64,000 bases of DNA from Rhizopus sp. PT2906 (taxonomy: Eukaryota > Mucoromycota > Mucoromycetes > Mucorales > Rhizopodaceae), in contig JAMYHX010000093.1 of assembly GCA_025529335.1 (NCBI GenBank), positions 1 through 64,000 on the forward strand. Direction: 5' to 3'. Under the pieces are notes generated by a model. That model searched no databases. It was not told the origin of the DNA and saw only the letters and a list, made by a program, of their open reading frames with translations. Positions 46,430 to 58,392 of the stretch are shown here, piece by piece. Numbering within the stretch: the stretch's first letter is position 1; every line of letters starts with the position of its first letter. The translations under genes were made by a program, and so were the position numbers.

Positions 46430-46980
46430 ATCATTTATCTTTTATACTCAAATTAGAATAAGAGACATGCAACATCACACATGAGTTGATTGCTTTTTTG
46501 ATGCTCTCTTGGGTCAAACATCACGCCTGCACAACAAGCGTTTAGCCCCTGAAAGTGCATGAGTTTTCTTTCCAAAGCCCAAAGATACCGTCGAGGAAAC
46601 TTCTATAATCAAGACATCTTTGGCTAATATCTGCAGATATCCCAAATTTGTTGCCTTGATCCAAGAAGTAGTTGACCACATCGCTCAATTGGTATAGGCT
46701 GGATCTATCTTTGATAATTACTGTTTCTTGGAACTTCTCCAGAATGGCAAAGAACTACCTGTGATCACTCCGAATTCATTCTATAATATATTTTCCATTT
46801 TTGCCGGCCAAGAAAAGCATGCCTCTGATAGTATCAAGAAGAGCTTCAAGACCTTTTGTGAATCTATCTCTCTTACTCAATCTCGATCAAAGCGAAGAGC
46901 ACACTCTGTCCTCAAGCGCGAATCTCGTGGTACAGTGCATTCAATATACATGATATCTTTGTTACAGATCAAAACATGAC
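46430..46980 (+). pseudogene. Decayed mobile-element-type ORF
   Basis: Plus-strand pieces interrupted by stops read like a once continuous protein: IQEVVDHIAQL near 46660, then in another frame YCFLELLQNGKELPVITPNS, FYNIFSIFAGQEKHASDSIK and KSFKTFCESISL (46720-46880). I recall similar sequences as high-copy hypothetical proteins in Mucorales genomes, but this is from memory. No catalytic motif is visible. Confidence 0.4.
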
Positions 46981-47194
46981 AATGAAAGCCCTACAAAAGA
47001 CTAACGGTGCTCCCTGGATTTAATGTGCTGTCTATAATGGCAGTGCATTTCTTAACGCCTCGGTAAGTATAAAATGAACAATGCAACATTTTTTATTCAT
47101 TAGTCTTCTAATTAATGCAGATCTTTGAATAAAGCCACGCTATTATTATTAGGTTACGCGTACAATCAATGGTTTGCTTAATAAGAGGTGTTTT

Positions 47195-48788
47195 TTAAAT
47201 GGATGAGAAGAAGGCATTAATGATAGGTCGTACTTTTGATACAGGGCCGATGATGACCACTCGACCTGTATCTGTTTTAAAAAATAAATGATTGACGTTT
47301 TTCATCACTCTTCTATACACAGGATTATCCGAGCGTGTATTTATGCCTTTGATTGCATCGTCATAATCTTTAGGGTTACCATACACAGTTTCTACATTAT
47401 TTTCGTCATATATAACAACACGATCTGGGTTTCTCATAATTCGCATGGTCCCTTTATCAATTAAGGGTATCACTTTGTCTTGATTCATGGTATTTGTACT
47501 AAATAATCCTGATGATGATGATTCTTCATTTGCACTGAATAAGCTTAATGGGGCTTCTTTTGTACTGAATAGACTAGTTGATGATGGTTTTCCGTTTGTA
47601 CTGAATAGGCTCGTTGATGATGGCTTTACGTTTGTATCAAATAGGCTTGTTGATGATGAAATACTTGAAGATGGTGTTGTATCTTGGCTTTTAAGCAATT
47701 GTTTCATATGGGCTTTTGGAGATTCTGTAATAGATGGTGCTACAGCAGTCGGTGTTGCTTTCTTTGGCTTTGATAGTAACATAAAGGGTGTAAGCCTTTT
47801 GCTGGGTAGCGAGAATTTTACGGTAGGTGAAGTACTTTTATTTAATGTTGATGTTGCTACTGTGGGTGGCGCTTTTGATGACGAAGTTGCTACAGTAGGT
47901 GGGACTCTTGATGTTGCTGTTACAGTAGGCGGTGTTCTTGGTGTTGTTACAGTAAGTGGGATCCTTAACGGCAATGGGTGATGAGATGAGGTGTTCTTTT
48001 GGTGAATAGGTTGATTTCCTTTCATGGATGGGGCATTGGTTGGCTCAAGAGGGGACGAAGTATTGTATTCTGGCCATTGTTTGTATTCTTTGTGTGGTTT
48101 TGAATTGCCGCTGTTGCCTATATGATGAGTGGTTGTTGTTGGCGATCCTGTTCGCTTTATATCCAACAACCCTGGAGGGAATATGGCAAGTTCTTTCTTC
48201 TGGTATTCAAATAGTCTTTCATGCTGTCTTTGGTGATTATATAAGAGTTCCTCAAAACCCTGTCTGTGCTTTTTCTATAGATACACAGTCAATCTTTGCC
48301 TTTTTCGTGCTCTTGTTATTTATTACCGTCAGAGTAATCAAATATTCTTGTTTCCGTCCTTCTAACTTGTCTTGAGTGATATTGTTGTCATCTTGAGTTC
48401 CATGTCCGTCATGTGTAAATGATGTCAAGTGCCCGATCGCATCTGCATTTTCTGTCAAGAAATGCTGTGGGTCAACTTCTTCAATCAGACTAAAAATAGG
48501 CTCAATAAATAGATCTTTATCATATCTGATTGTAAATTGCTTGTCATATTCTCTTAGTTCTTGTAATTGTTGAGCAATCAGTCTTTCTACTTGTCTTTGG
48601 TGTCTTGCTTTAATTAGCTTATAGTTTCTTTCTGATTTAATAGCAGCAGCTGGAATGTCAGAAGGTAAATATACATCATCACTTTAAAAAGAACTTTAGT
48701 AAGGATATACATACACTGATTGTATGTTTTCTTTTTACTCTGTGTTTTTTTCTTCAAATATCCAAAACAACGAGTCTTTTACGGGCAT
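47195..48788 (-). CDS. Unrecognised Ser/Thr/Pro-rich protein with internal repeats
   Basis: Three exons: 48788-48739, 48681-48327 and 48274-47195, coding 494 aa with consistent phases. The N-terminal third is charged and helical (RNYKLIKARHQRQVERLIAQ, then QLQELREYDKQFTIRYDKDL). The middle is low complexity with repeats PPTVATS (three copies) and a 12-residue unit PSSTSLFSTNGK (three to four copies). The last 90 residues look like a compact domain: TMRIMRNPDRVVIYDENNVE, then NHLFFKTDTGRVVIIGPVSK. I do not recognise the family. The repeat-linked layout, with folded ends and a disordered centre, suggests a scaffold or nuclear-pore-like linker, but no FG repeats occur. Confidence 0.75.
47500..47660 (-). 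repeat. In-frame 36-bp tandem repeat inside the Ser/Thr-rich gene
   Basis: Three to four diverged copies of a 36-bp unit encode PSSTSLFSTNGK-like dodecapeptides. Differences are mostly single bases, which suggests recent expansion. Confidence 0.7.
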
Positions 48789-48983
48789 AAATAGTACAAG
48801 GACAAAGAATACAAAATCCAAGCAAAATGGCTAAAATTATATAAAAAAGGGCGTTTTTTATGTGTATATATAAAAAAAGGAATGAAAAGAAGGAGGGGGA
48901 TAATAATGATAACAACAATAAGATGTATAAAATGGTATATAAAGGTTAAATAGTGATAATAATAATAATAATAGTAATATAGG

Positions 48984-49759
48984 TTATTTCTGTCCTTTGC
49001 CTGCTTTAATAAGCCATTGTAATGTAATATCAATATTCACTTGATTTTTTGCTGAAATAGAATAGCATGATACTTCTCTATTCTTGATAGTCTTTAAGTG
49101 TCTATTTATTAAAGTGAGTACATTTTCTTTTTCTTTTTTTCTTTTTTTTTCTCTTTCTTACAGTGCTTCAATCAGTTCTTCAGCCGTTAAGGCCTCTGGT
49201 AAATCATTTTTATTTCCAAGGACAAGTACAGGAATATTAGCCAACTGTGGTTTCTCTAATAAATTCTTCAATTCTGTATTGGCAGCTTCTAGTTTGTCAC
49301 GATCTGCAGCATCAACCACAAATCTTTTTTTAAAAAAATTTTAGTATCCTATATCCATACTTTCTCTTTCTCTCTAGTCTACTTACACAATAGCGTTCAC
49401 TCCACGACAATATCTTTCCCACATACTTCTGAATCGAGGTTGTCCTCCAATGTCCCATAGTTTCATTGTAACGTTACCTTTGGTCACTTTACGCATATTG
49501 AACCCAACTGTAGGTATGGCGTCTTCGATAAACTGTCCTGACTGAGATAATGTCAGTTTGATTCTTGGCTTAATTTTCTGGTTACTTACTGCTATAACGT
49601 TTACAAGCGTTGTCTTTCCACTGTTTTGAAGTCCAACAAGAGTTAACTCCATTTCGGTCTATAAATGTCTTAGCATACAAATAAACGTAATAAAGGCAAT
49701 CTTACCTTAAAGAATAAACTTCTTAGCCAATCTATTAACCACTGAATAAGTCCTGCCAT
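48984..49759 (-). CDS. ARL8: ARL8 lysosome/vacuole-type small GTPase
   Basis: Five exons: 49759-49706, 49658-49590, 49541-49387, 49323-49162 and 49101-48984, coding 185 aa (animal ARL8 has 186). The amphipathic N-terminal helix MAGLIQWLIDWLRSLFFK replaces the myristoylated Gly of other Arfs and is diagnostic. G1 is GLQNSGKTTL, followed by SGQFIEDAIPTVGFNMRKVT (switch I), WDIGGQPRFRSMWERYCRGV (switch II) and NKNDLP (G4). Family members place lysosomes or vacuoles through BORC and kinesin. Intron 2 (49542-49589) is 48 nt, stop-free and in frame, so an unspliced read would insert 16 residues between VIA and SGQ. Confidence 0.95.
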
Positions 49760-50830
49760 GTTGTTTTTAACGAGAAAAAAAAAGAAAAGAAAAGAGAGAA
49801 GGAAGAGAGAGAAAAGAAGAAAAAAAAAAAAAAAAAAACTCGATAATAGGGGAAGGAATTTCAGACTTCATGACCGACGTCACATGTATGAAGTGTAGTC
49901 AACACCCTAAATAAGCTATTATTATAAAATGACATGTTTTTTTTCTTAAAGCGAAGGGTATGACATACACCAAATAGATGGCATCAATATCTGACTAGAT
50001 CAGAATAGCTTTGAAGTTGCTACTCACTTTTAAAATCGCCTTTTATGACAGTACGTAGCACAAGGCGCTTCCTTTTTTGAAATGGTGTATTCTGATTGGT
50101 AGAAATGATGCGTACACTCTTTCCCGAGATCAAAAAATTGTGCTCCACTGAAATTGTAAGTCTAACAAAATTTAGAAGTCGTTTAAAGAGTAAAGAATGT
50201 TGTCAGGAACGCCTATTAAACTATTATCCGCTTGTAGAGTAACAATAGCTAAGAAAGGTGTAAAATCGGGATATCCCTTCTAGCTTATGTCATCTGACTC
50301 TCAATATTTTTCTGGTATTCTTTGTGAAGCAAAGTGGTTTTAGATTAATGACAACCTAAACAGTCGTGAAGAATCGAGTAAATATAAGGCAAAGAATAAG
50401 AGAGAGAGAGATTATGTACGCATATCCTATAGTTTTTAGACAGAAATAGCCACACGTCATTCTCTGAAAGAATTTTGAGGATATTACATCTGCTGGTTTT
50501 TGTTTTTCGATCTGCATTAAAAAATAAGAGCTTGACAGCTATTTGCGCGTCATGTATAAAATGAGCCATTAATAGATAAAATTCAGCTGATTAAAGAGTC
50601 TGAAGCTAATATCGTTTGTTTGAAAGAGACTTGATGCACAAAAGCATAAACAGGACAAGGCTTTTAAGCAGACAACGTTTTCATCCCAGCTACTTAATGT
50701 AGCAAAAACACGAGAAAATACAAAAAATATCAAGATTGACCTGTTGCTTACTTCCAGGGGGACACTTTTCTTTTGTAAAGGCTAAAAAGGATACTCAAAT
50801 CACGCGATTGACCCTTTTTCATTGCTACTT
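49760..50830. other. Spacer upstream of ARL8
   Basis: Purine-rich leader tract (49772-49840), then unstructured AT-rich DNA. The minus-strand ORF at 50345-50569 is not supported. Confidence 0.4.
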
Positions 50831-51963
50831 TTATTTCTTTTTTAATCCAAACTGAAATCCACCAGTCTTTTTTAAACCAAAAGCAAGCTTCTTTGGTGCT
50901 TCTGCTGAGGTTTCCTTCTTCTCTTCAGTCTTTATTCCAGGGCTGTTTCTCAAGCTGTTATTATTATTGTTATTATTATTACTACTAATCTTAGTACTGG
51001 CACTGGCACTAGTACTGGCCACAGTAGCCCATCCTCCACTAGTCTGATCAGACGTTCGTTCACTTGATGGCTTGCTTGACACATCCGTCCATCCTCCGCT
51101 TGGTGTCGATGAAGGAACATTTGTCCACCCTCCACTTTGAGTCAATGAAGGTGCAGCTGTCCAACTGCCTTTATCTGCTTGTACAGTAGACATGGGTAAA
51201 GCGGTTGATGTTGCGCTTGTTGTACCAATTTTTTTTTGAATAGCCTCTTGCATTCTCTTCAGCTCTCTTTCTTCTCTCTTCTTTTCACGAGCCAAGCGTC
51301 TCTCTCGCTCTGATTGATTTAATTCTGAATTTCTGGTGCTTTCCTTCATCTCTTTAAATCTCTATAAGCTTATTAGCACAATGCTTCCTTTTTTTGTGTC
51401 TGCTTAATAATTACCTTTTTATGATGATGATCATAACTTTGCAAATGTTGTTCGTACTCGGAGATCTTATTGTATTGCTTATCACACAATTCACAATAAA
51501 ACATACGCTTAACCTGTTCTAGTTCTTTCATAATTGCCTGCTTTTTCTCTGCTCTATATTCTCGTTCTATCCTCTGTATCTCTGTTTCTTCAAGTTGCTT
51601 TTCACTATCCAATGCCCTTCTTTTTGCTGTACTAGAGACATGGGTCTCTTCTAGTTCCTGCGCCTTTCCAACACCCAATGTCTCATCTTTTACTTCAATC
51701 AGAATAGGATCCACTCGACCTAAGCAGATAAAAAAGAATCAGCCATGTTTGCGTAACAATCATGAACGATTACCTTGACTATGAGAGCCTAATCCACTAC
51801 CAGCAATCCATCCCATTTTTTGCATCATTTTATATCCAATATTGCTTTCAGGAATATGAGTTTCCATCGTTACCTTGGTTGTCTGTTGCCAGTCAATATA
51901 GCCAGTAGGCTCTGCAGAACGGCTTACGCGCTCTTGTTCAAATAAATCGTCGTCTTGTTGCAT
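50831..51963 (-). CDS. G-patch and C2H2 zinc-finger protein (GPATCH8-like)
   Basis: Three exons: 51963-51774, 51719-51415 and 51361-50831, coding 341 aa. The G-patch is at about residues 40-65 (IGYKMMQKMGWIAGSGLGSH, then SQGR), the glycine-rich helicase-activating domain of splicing factors. A single C2H2 finger follows: FYCELCDKQYNKISEYEQHL, then QSYDHHHKK. After it come basic coiled-coil stretches and a low-complexity tail with three GGWT repeats and an Asn run. The end is FGLKKTGGFQFGLKKK. This is the architecture of human GPATCH8/ZNF804-type and related fungal proteins; probable nuclear RNA-processing role. The gene is divergent from the FabG-like gene, 201 bp away. Confidence 0.8.
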
Positions 51964-52164
51964 CTTTTATTATTGTAGTAATCATAGGAATTAAAAAAAA
52001 AAAAAAAAGAGAGAGGTAAAATGCTGCTCCTCTATTTTCTAATTTGGAACATTTAACTCTTTATTGAATGTTCACCTCACCTTAAATTGTTCAATTGTCC
52101 AAAAAAAGAAGAGAGAAAAAGATGTGACTTTACGCTTCCCTTTTTTTTTTTTTTTTTTTTTAGA

Positions 52165-52956
52165 ATGCAGTTTGCACAAAGAACAGCTCTCATCACAGGA
52201 GCAACACGAGGTATTGGTAAATGTATTGCCGAGACATTTGCTCGAGGAGGAGCCAATACGATACTGATCGGTCGTGATCCAGACCGGGTGAGATCAGTTG
52301 AACAGTTATTCAAAGCTGATTTTGCCCATCAGACACATCAGGGTGTAGTACTTGATATATCAAAGAAACAAGACATAGACACGAGGATAAGGGTAGATAT
52401 TGTTATTGTATTTAGCAGATATTAAACTAGAATTCATATTTAGGATATATTAAAAGGCCAACAGGTCGATTATTTGATTAATGCAGCTGGAATTTCAAGA
52501 GATAGCTTATTTGTTCAATTGAAATATGAGGAATTAATGGACGTGGTTCATACGAACCTAGTCGGAACCATGTGCTTAACCCAGCATGTTGCTAAATCAA
52601 TGATGAGAAAGCGAAAGGGAGGATGTATTATTAATATAGCTAGCGTTATTGGCGTACAGGGTAATATTGGTCAAACTGCCTACAGTGCCTCAAAAGCAGG
52701 TCTCATAGGCTTTACAAAATCACTCGCAAAGGAATTGGGACCATTACAGATTAGAGTCAATGCGATTGCACCAGGATTCATTGAGACAGATATGACATCC
52801 GCTATCACAGAAGAAAAAAGATCAAAACTATTAGCGTCTATTCCCTTAGGAAGATTTGGAAGCGTGCATGATATAGCATTGGCTGCCGAATTCATTGCAA
52901 AGTCCAATTATGTTCATGGTCAGGTGCTTACAGTCGATGGTGGTTTAATCCTTTAA
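52165..52956 (+). CDS. FabG-like short-chain dehydrogenase (3-oxoacyl-ACP reductase type)
   Basis: Two exons: 52165-52392 and 52444-52956, coding 246 aa. Rossmann motif TGATRGIG (residues 11-18), NAAG, the catalytic Ser in IASVIG and the YSASKAG triad (Tyr-x-x-x-Lys) are intact, and the C-terminus HGQVLTVDGGLIL is typical of FabG/Oar1/CBR4 enzymes. It likely reduces 3-oxoacyl-ACP in mitochondrial type II fatty-acid synthesis, although no clear presequence is visible. A 22-T tract ending in TTTAG sits just before the ATG and looks like the 3' splice site of a 5'-UTR intron. The flippase gene follows on the same strand. Confidence 0.87.
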
Positions 52957-53066
52957 AAAAATTCCCCGTACTTTTTTCTTTTTTTTTTTTTTTTTTTTGT
53001 TTCTTTGTTACACTCGCATTATTCCCTTTTTCAGCTGAAAGCTTAAGTGCAACAACTATAATAAAA

Positions 53067-56000
53067 GTGGAGTCCAACAATAGCAATAGAAAGGGGAATA
53101 ACCCCTTTGAACAAAGTTTATCACCCGAGTTTTCACCTTGGAATGAAGTTCATTCTCCATTCGACAACAATCAGTCACCATGGAACCCATTCGTCACTTC
53201 GGAAGAAGCTAATCTTCACCCATCACCCAATAACCTAAATGAATTTATAGACTTACAACAAGAGCCTCATACAAACCAACCTAGTTCTTCAGGAATGAAT
53301 ACAGCAAATGTTTTACCAACAGCAAAACCTGCACTTTTGCCAAGCGAAAGTAAAGATTTGAGTGACAAAGGTTTGGCGCGGAAAAAAGAAAAAGCGTTGC
53401 CAAGACAATGATAATAATAATAAGCAATTTTTTTACAAAGGTTTATTTGATAATACAAAAAGCACTCCAGAGGATAGCGATACGACGCGGCTTTATAGTA
53501 ATACAGCAGGGAATGACACAAGCACTTCACCATACGCACGAGCCAATATGCGATTACCCAAAAAAAGAAATTGGTTGGATGGGATCGTACAGCGTTTTAA
53601 AGGTCCTCAGCCACTGTCCGGTGGAACTGAAGTTCGTACAATTCATATCAACAACCAGTCGTTAAATGAAGAACAAGAATTTTTGCATAATGGTGTAACC
53701 ACAGGAAAGTACAACTTATTGACCTTCTTGCCAAAATTTCTATATGAAGAGTTTTCAAAGTATGCCAACATCTTTTTCTTGTTCATATCCTGCATTCAGG
53801 TAAACCTTTGTTATTGATATCTTTTATTTTTTATTAAAGATATATAGCAAATACCTGGTGTCTCTCCCACGTCAAGATGGACTACACTTGTACCATTAGT
53901 CATCGTTCTACTGATCACCGCCGTAAAGGAAATCATTGAAGATTGGGGCGTGCATCGATCGGATGCTGAACTCAATTCAAAGAAATGCAAGGTGCTACAA
54001 GGAACACAGTTCATTGCACAAAAATGGAGAAACATTAAGGTGGGTGATATTGTTCGTGTCGAAAGCGGTGAACATTTCCCTGCAGATCTCATCTTGATCA
54101 GCAGCAGCGAGCCAGATGGTCTGTGTTATATTGAAACGAGCAACTTGGATGGCGAAGTAAACTTGAAGATTAAACAAGCTTTACCACAAACAGCACATAT
54201 CTTAAATCCAGTTGATGTGAGCCAGTTGCAAGGCGTGATCCGATCAGAACAGCCAAATAACCGTTTATACAATTATGATGGTACTCTGTCCATTTCCTCA
54301 TTTGGTTCTCAGAGACGTGATCTTCCCTTGGATCCTACTCAGTTGTTGCTGAGAGGGGCTCAGTTGCGCAACACAAGTTGGATCTATGGCATCGTCATAT
54401 TTACTGGTCATGAAACAAAGCTGATGTTAAACTCGAGTAGAAAGCCATCAAAGGTATCTAATGTCACTCGAATTACAAATAGAAACATTATGTACTTGTT
54501 TTGGATCTTACTTGGTATGAGTCTTGCCGGTGCCATTGGTGGTGTTCTCTTCTCGATGTATAAAGGCCAACAGGCCACATACTTGCCTCTTCATTCTTGG
54601 AGTCATGCTCAAGAGTTTGGATACGATATTTTGACATATTTGATCCTCTTTAGTTCCTTTATTCCTATCAGGTAAAGCATATAGATATAGACATATAAAG
54701 ATAACGAGTCTCTAATCTGCCTCACCCTAGTTTAATGGTCACTATGGAGATTGTAAAATTTGCATTAGCTTATTTGATCGAAAACGATATCGATCTGTAT
54801 TATGAAAAGGCCAATACACCTGCTACGGCTCGCAGCAGCAGTCTGGTTGAAGAGCTAGGACAAGTCAAGTTTATATTTTCAGATAAAACCGGAACTTTGA
54901 CATGTAACGAAATGCAATTTCGTCAAGCGTCGATTGGTGGACTCTTTTATGCAGACCAAGTAGATGCTGAGAGACGAGCTCGTGATGATGGCCAAGAACT
55001 AGATCCTAATGCGCAGTACACCTTTGATCAACTAAAGCAGCACTTGAACACACATTCAACAGCTAATGTCATTAACGAGTTTTTAACACTTTTGGCAGTT
55101 TGTCATACTGTTATTCCAGAACGAGAAGAAGATACACACCAGATTGTCTATCAAGCCTCTTCCCCAGATGAGGGTGCGCTTGTTAAGGGAGCCGCTTCCT
55201 TAGGCTATACGTTCCACACGCGTCGACCAAACTCAGCAACGTGCACTATTCTCGATCAAGAGTTAGAATACCAATTACTCAATATCTGCGAATTCAATTC
55301 CACACGAAAGCGTATGTCAGCCATCATCCGTGGACCAGACAATAAGATAAAACTATACTGTAAAGGGGCTGATACAGTCATCCTCGAACGACTGGCCAAG
55401 GATAATCCATTTGTTGAACCGACTCTGCTTCATTTGGAAGACTGTGCATCAGAAGGTCTTCGCACCTTGTGTATTGCTATGCGTGAGATATCAGAGGAAG
55501 AGTACGCTCATTGGTCACAGTTACAACAGACAGCATCGACTACACTTGTCAACAGAGCTGAAGAACTTGATAAAGCAGCCGAATTGATTGAGAGAGAGTT
55601 ATTCTTGCTTGGTGCAACAGCCATAGAAGATAGGCTTCAGGATGGTGTCCCTGACACGATCCATACCTTACAAGAGGCAGGAATTCACGTGTGGGTCTTG
55701 ACTGGGGATAGACAAGAGACAGCTATCAATATTGGATATTCCTGTAAATTGCTCAATGAGGATATGAGTTTAATTGTCTGTAACGAAGACAATCACTGGA
55801 GCACCAAGGCATATTTAGAAAAAAAACTAAAGGATATTAATGAAGTGATGATAAAAGGCGAAGAATTAGAAGTAAAGACATCTGCACACTTGATAACATT
55901 TATTTATTTTGTTTAGCCTTTGGCTTTAGTGATTGATGGAAGAGCCTTAGCGTTTGCTCTTGACAAGAGTATAGAAAAGACATTCTTTGATCTTGCTGTT

Positions 56001-57385
56001 CTCTGTAAGGCTGTGATCTGTTGTCGTGTGTCGCCACTTCAAAAAGCACTTGTGGTCAAATGTGTTAAAAAGTACGATAGATCTATTTTGCTTGCCATTG
56101 GTGATGGTGCTAACGATGTATCGATGATCCAAGCTGCTCATGTGGGCGTAGGCATCAGTGGCGTAGAAGGCTTACAGGCAGCACGAAGCGCGGACTTTTC
56201 TATTTCGCAGTTCAAATTCCTCCGAAAGTTGTTGCTTGTTCATGGTGCTTGGGCATATCAACGTATGAGCAAGATGATCTTTTACTACTTTTACAAGAAC
56301 GTCACACTTTACTTGACACAATTTTGGGTAAGTTGCAATAGATAGATTGTATTTGATTAATGGGCTCACATTATGGATCAAACAGTATGCGTTTTACAAT
56401 GGATTCTCGGGATCAACACTTTATGAATCATGGACAATGTCATGTTTTAATGTATTCTTTACCTTCTTGCCTCCTATAGTGATTGGTGTCTTTGATCAGA
56501 TTGTGTCTACTCGTATGTTGGACAGATATCCTCAAATGTACACTTTAGGCCAAAAGAATGTTTTCTTTAATCAAAAGAAATTCTGGGGATGGATCGCCAA
56601 TGCAACATTTCATTCACTCGTATGTTATTTTTTTATGTGGTGTAACTCTTCTGACTTTAATATTGTAGGTCTTATTCTTCTTGGGAGTGGCTGCCTTCAG
56701 ATCAGAAGGTGTTTTTCGTAATGGATTACTAAGCGGACAGTGGTGGGTTGGTGCTTCTGTGTTTACGAGTGTGCTAGGTTGCATCTTATGGAAAGGAGCC
56801 TTGATTATTGAGTAAGTTCGTTCGATGATTCTATCTAAAATACCGAGGATCCCCGCAAGAATACTAATGAATATGATTGGCTAGTTACTGGACAAAATAC
56901 ACCGCCATCGCTATGATTGGTTCAATGGCTATATGGTTTTTGTATCTGATCATTGTTGTGTATATTGCCCCGGCTATATCCGTAAATGCTTTACCAGAGT
57001 ATTATGGTATAGTACCTATGCTTTGGGGAAATGTCAACTTTTGGCTGTTTTTGATCATTGTACCTTTTATATGTAATTTGCGTGACTTTATATGGAAGTA
57101 GTAAGTTGAATAACAATAAGAAAAAAAAAGGAAAGGGTATTGACAGTCATTGATAGTGGAAGAAGAGTGGTCAGACCTACAACATATCATTATGTTCAAG
57201 AGATACAGAAATACAATTTACCAGACTATAGACCGAGAATGGATCGATTTAGACAAGCAGTTAATAAGGTGCGTCGTATTCAACGTCTAAAGAGAAATCG
57301 AGGCTACGCATTTTCCCAAAATGAAACAGATCAGACCAAAATAATAAGAGCATACGATACGACTCTACAAAAACCGGTTGGTTAA
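53067..57385 (+). CDS. DRS2: P4-type ATPase, aminophospholipid flippase (Drs2 type), 5' end uncertain
   Basis: Flips phosphatidylserine/ethanolamine to the cytosolic leaflet of Golgi or plasma membrane. Nine exons from 53067: to 53370, 53441-53799, 53848-54671, 54731-55871, 55917-56327, 56386-56619, 56669-56811, 56885-57100 and 57157-57385, about 1286 codons. The catalytic Asp is in FSDKTGTLTCNEM, with DGLCYIETSNLDGE (A-domain), PDEGALVKGA (nucleotide binding) and GDGANDVSMIQ. The cytosolic C-tail (QEIQKYNLPDYRPRMD, then RGYAFSQNE) is typical of Drs2. The N-terminal region carries NPF motifs and reads as coding from at least 53067, but the codon there is GTG and there is no ATG before 53296. 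A strong acceptor (CCCTTTTTCAG) ends at 53034, so a 5' exon is probably missing. Confidence 0.9.
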
Positions 57386-57552
57386 ATTGCGTGTCTTCCC
57401 CCTTTTTGTTCCTATTTGAAATCTGTTGGATAGATTTCATGTTCCTTTCATAATGATAAATTATTTGCCGTAATTTTCCGTTTAGCGTTCTCCTATTTGT
57501 TTGTAGCCAAAAGGGGAAATGACGTGACATTTTTTTTTCTTTTACTGTCTAG

Positions 57553-57562
57553 TATATAAATA
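57553..57562 (+). promoter_or_regulatory. TATA box of the protoglobin gene
   Basis: TATATAAATA lies about 60 bp before the ATG at 57622, followed by a pyrimidine-rich leader (CTTTGTCCCTTG). Confidence 0.55.
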
Positions 57563-57621
57563 ATAAAAAACTTTGTCCCTTGTTTTAATTTTTCATCCTT
57601 TCTTATATTAAAATAACAACA

Positions 57622-58392
57622 ATGCAACATATTGACTCTGACAAGTTATACGCTGACGGTGCTTATCGTTTTGAATTCGTATCCAAGTTTATGGACTTTG
57701 GTAAGTTATACAAATTTAATGGAAAAAAAGAGAGAGATTATTAAAAAAAAACTTCTTCAGGTCCTGAGGATATCAAAGCTATTGAGGCAGTTGCTGATCA
57801 TATTCGTCCTTTGGTCCCTGTTGTTGTTGATGCTGTCTATGTCAAACTATTCCAATTTGATGTTACCAAGAAGCACTTTGTACCAAAGAATGAAGGATTT
57901 AATGGTGAAGCTCCTACCACTTTGGAAGAATTGACACTCGATCACCCACAAATCAAGTTTCGTAAGGACTTCTTGAGCAAATACCTCTACAAGATTCTCT
58001 CTGGTCCTTATGACGAACGTTTCCTTCGTTACCTTGACTGGGTTGCAAAGATTCACACAGATACACCTCAGAAGAAATCAAAGATCAATGTAGACTATAT
58101 CCATATTAATGCCTTGATGGGCTATGTCGAATCAACTTTGGTAGGTGGTCTGTTATCTCTCAACCTTGACCGTGAAACAGAAACCAAGGCTTTATTGGCA
58201 TTCAACAAATTGCTCTGGATTCAAAATGATTACTTTGCCAAGTATTACTGTAATCCAGCTACTATCAAGGACGCAAAGGTATCTGACAAGAGTAGTTTGT
58301 GCACATTGGCTTCCCCTGCCTCTCTTCTTCCTTTGATCGTTGGCGCTGCTGCTGGTATTGCTGGTGCTTGGTATCATTTCCGTCGTGCTTAG
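57622..58392 (+). CDS. Protoglobin-like globin with C-terminal membrane anchor
   Basis: Two exons: 57622-57700 and 57761-58392, coding 236 aa. The fold is recognisable as the protoglobin family (globin-coupled-sensor type): YRFEFVSKFMDFG, VDAVYVKLFQFDVTKKHF, a long central insertion, then LRYLDWVAKIHTDT with the expected proximal heme His near residue 125. The last 22 residues (LLPLIVGAAAGIAGAW, then YHFRRA) form a hydrophobic helix with a short basic end, which fits a tail anchor for the outer mitochondrial or ER membrane. Fungal protoglobins are uncharacterised; gas sensing, NO handling or heme binding are possibilities. A TATA box and short spacing suggest high expression. Confidence 0.8.

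Noticed and set aside
53362..53440. Frameshift in the flippase gene near 53400
   Set aside because: The apparent change of frame is explained by a 70-nt intron (53371-53440) joining DKG to LFDN in phase.
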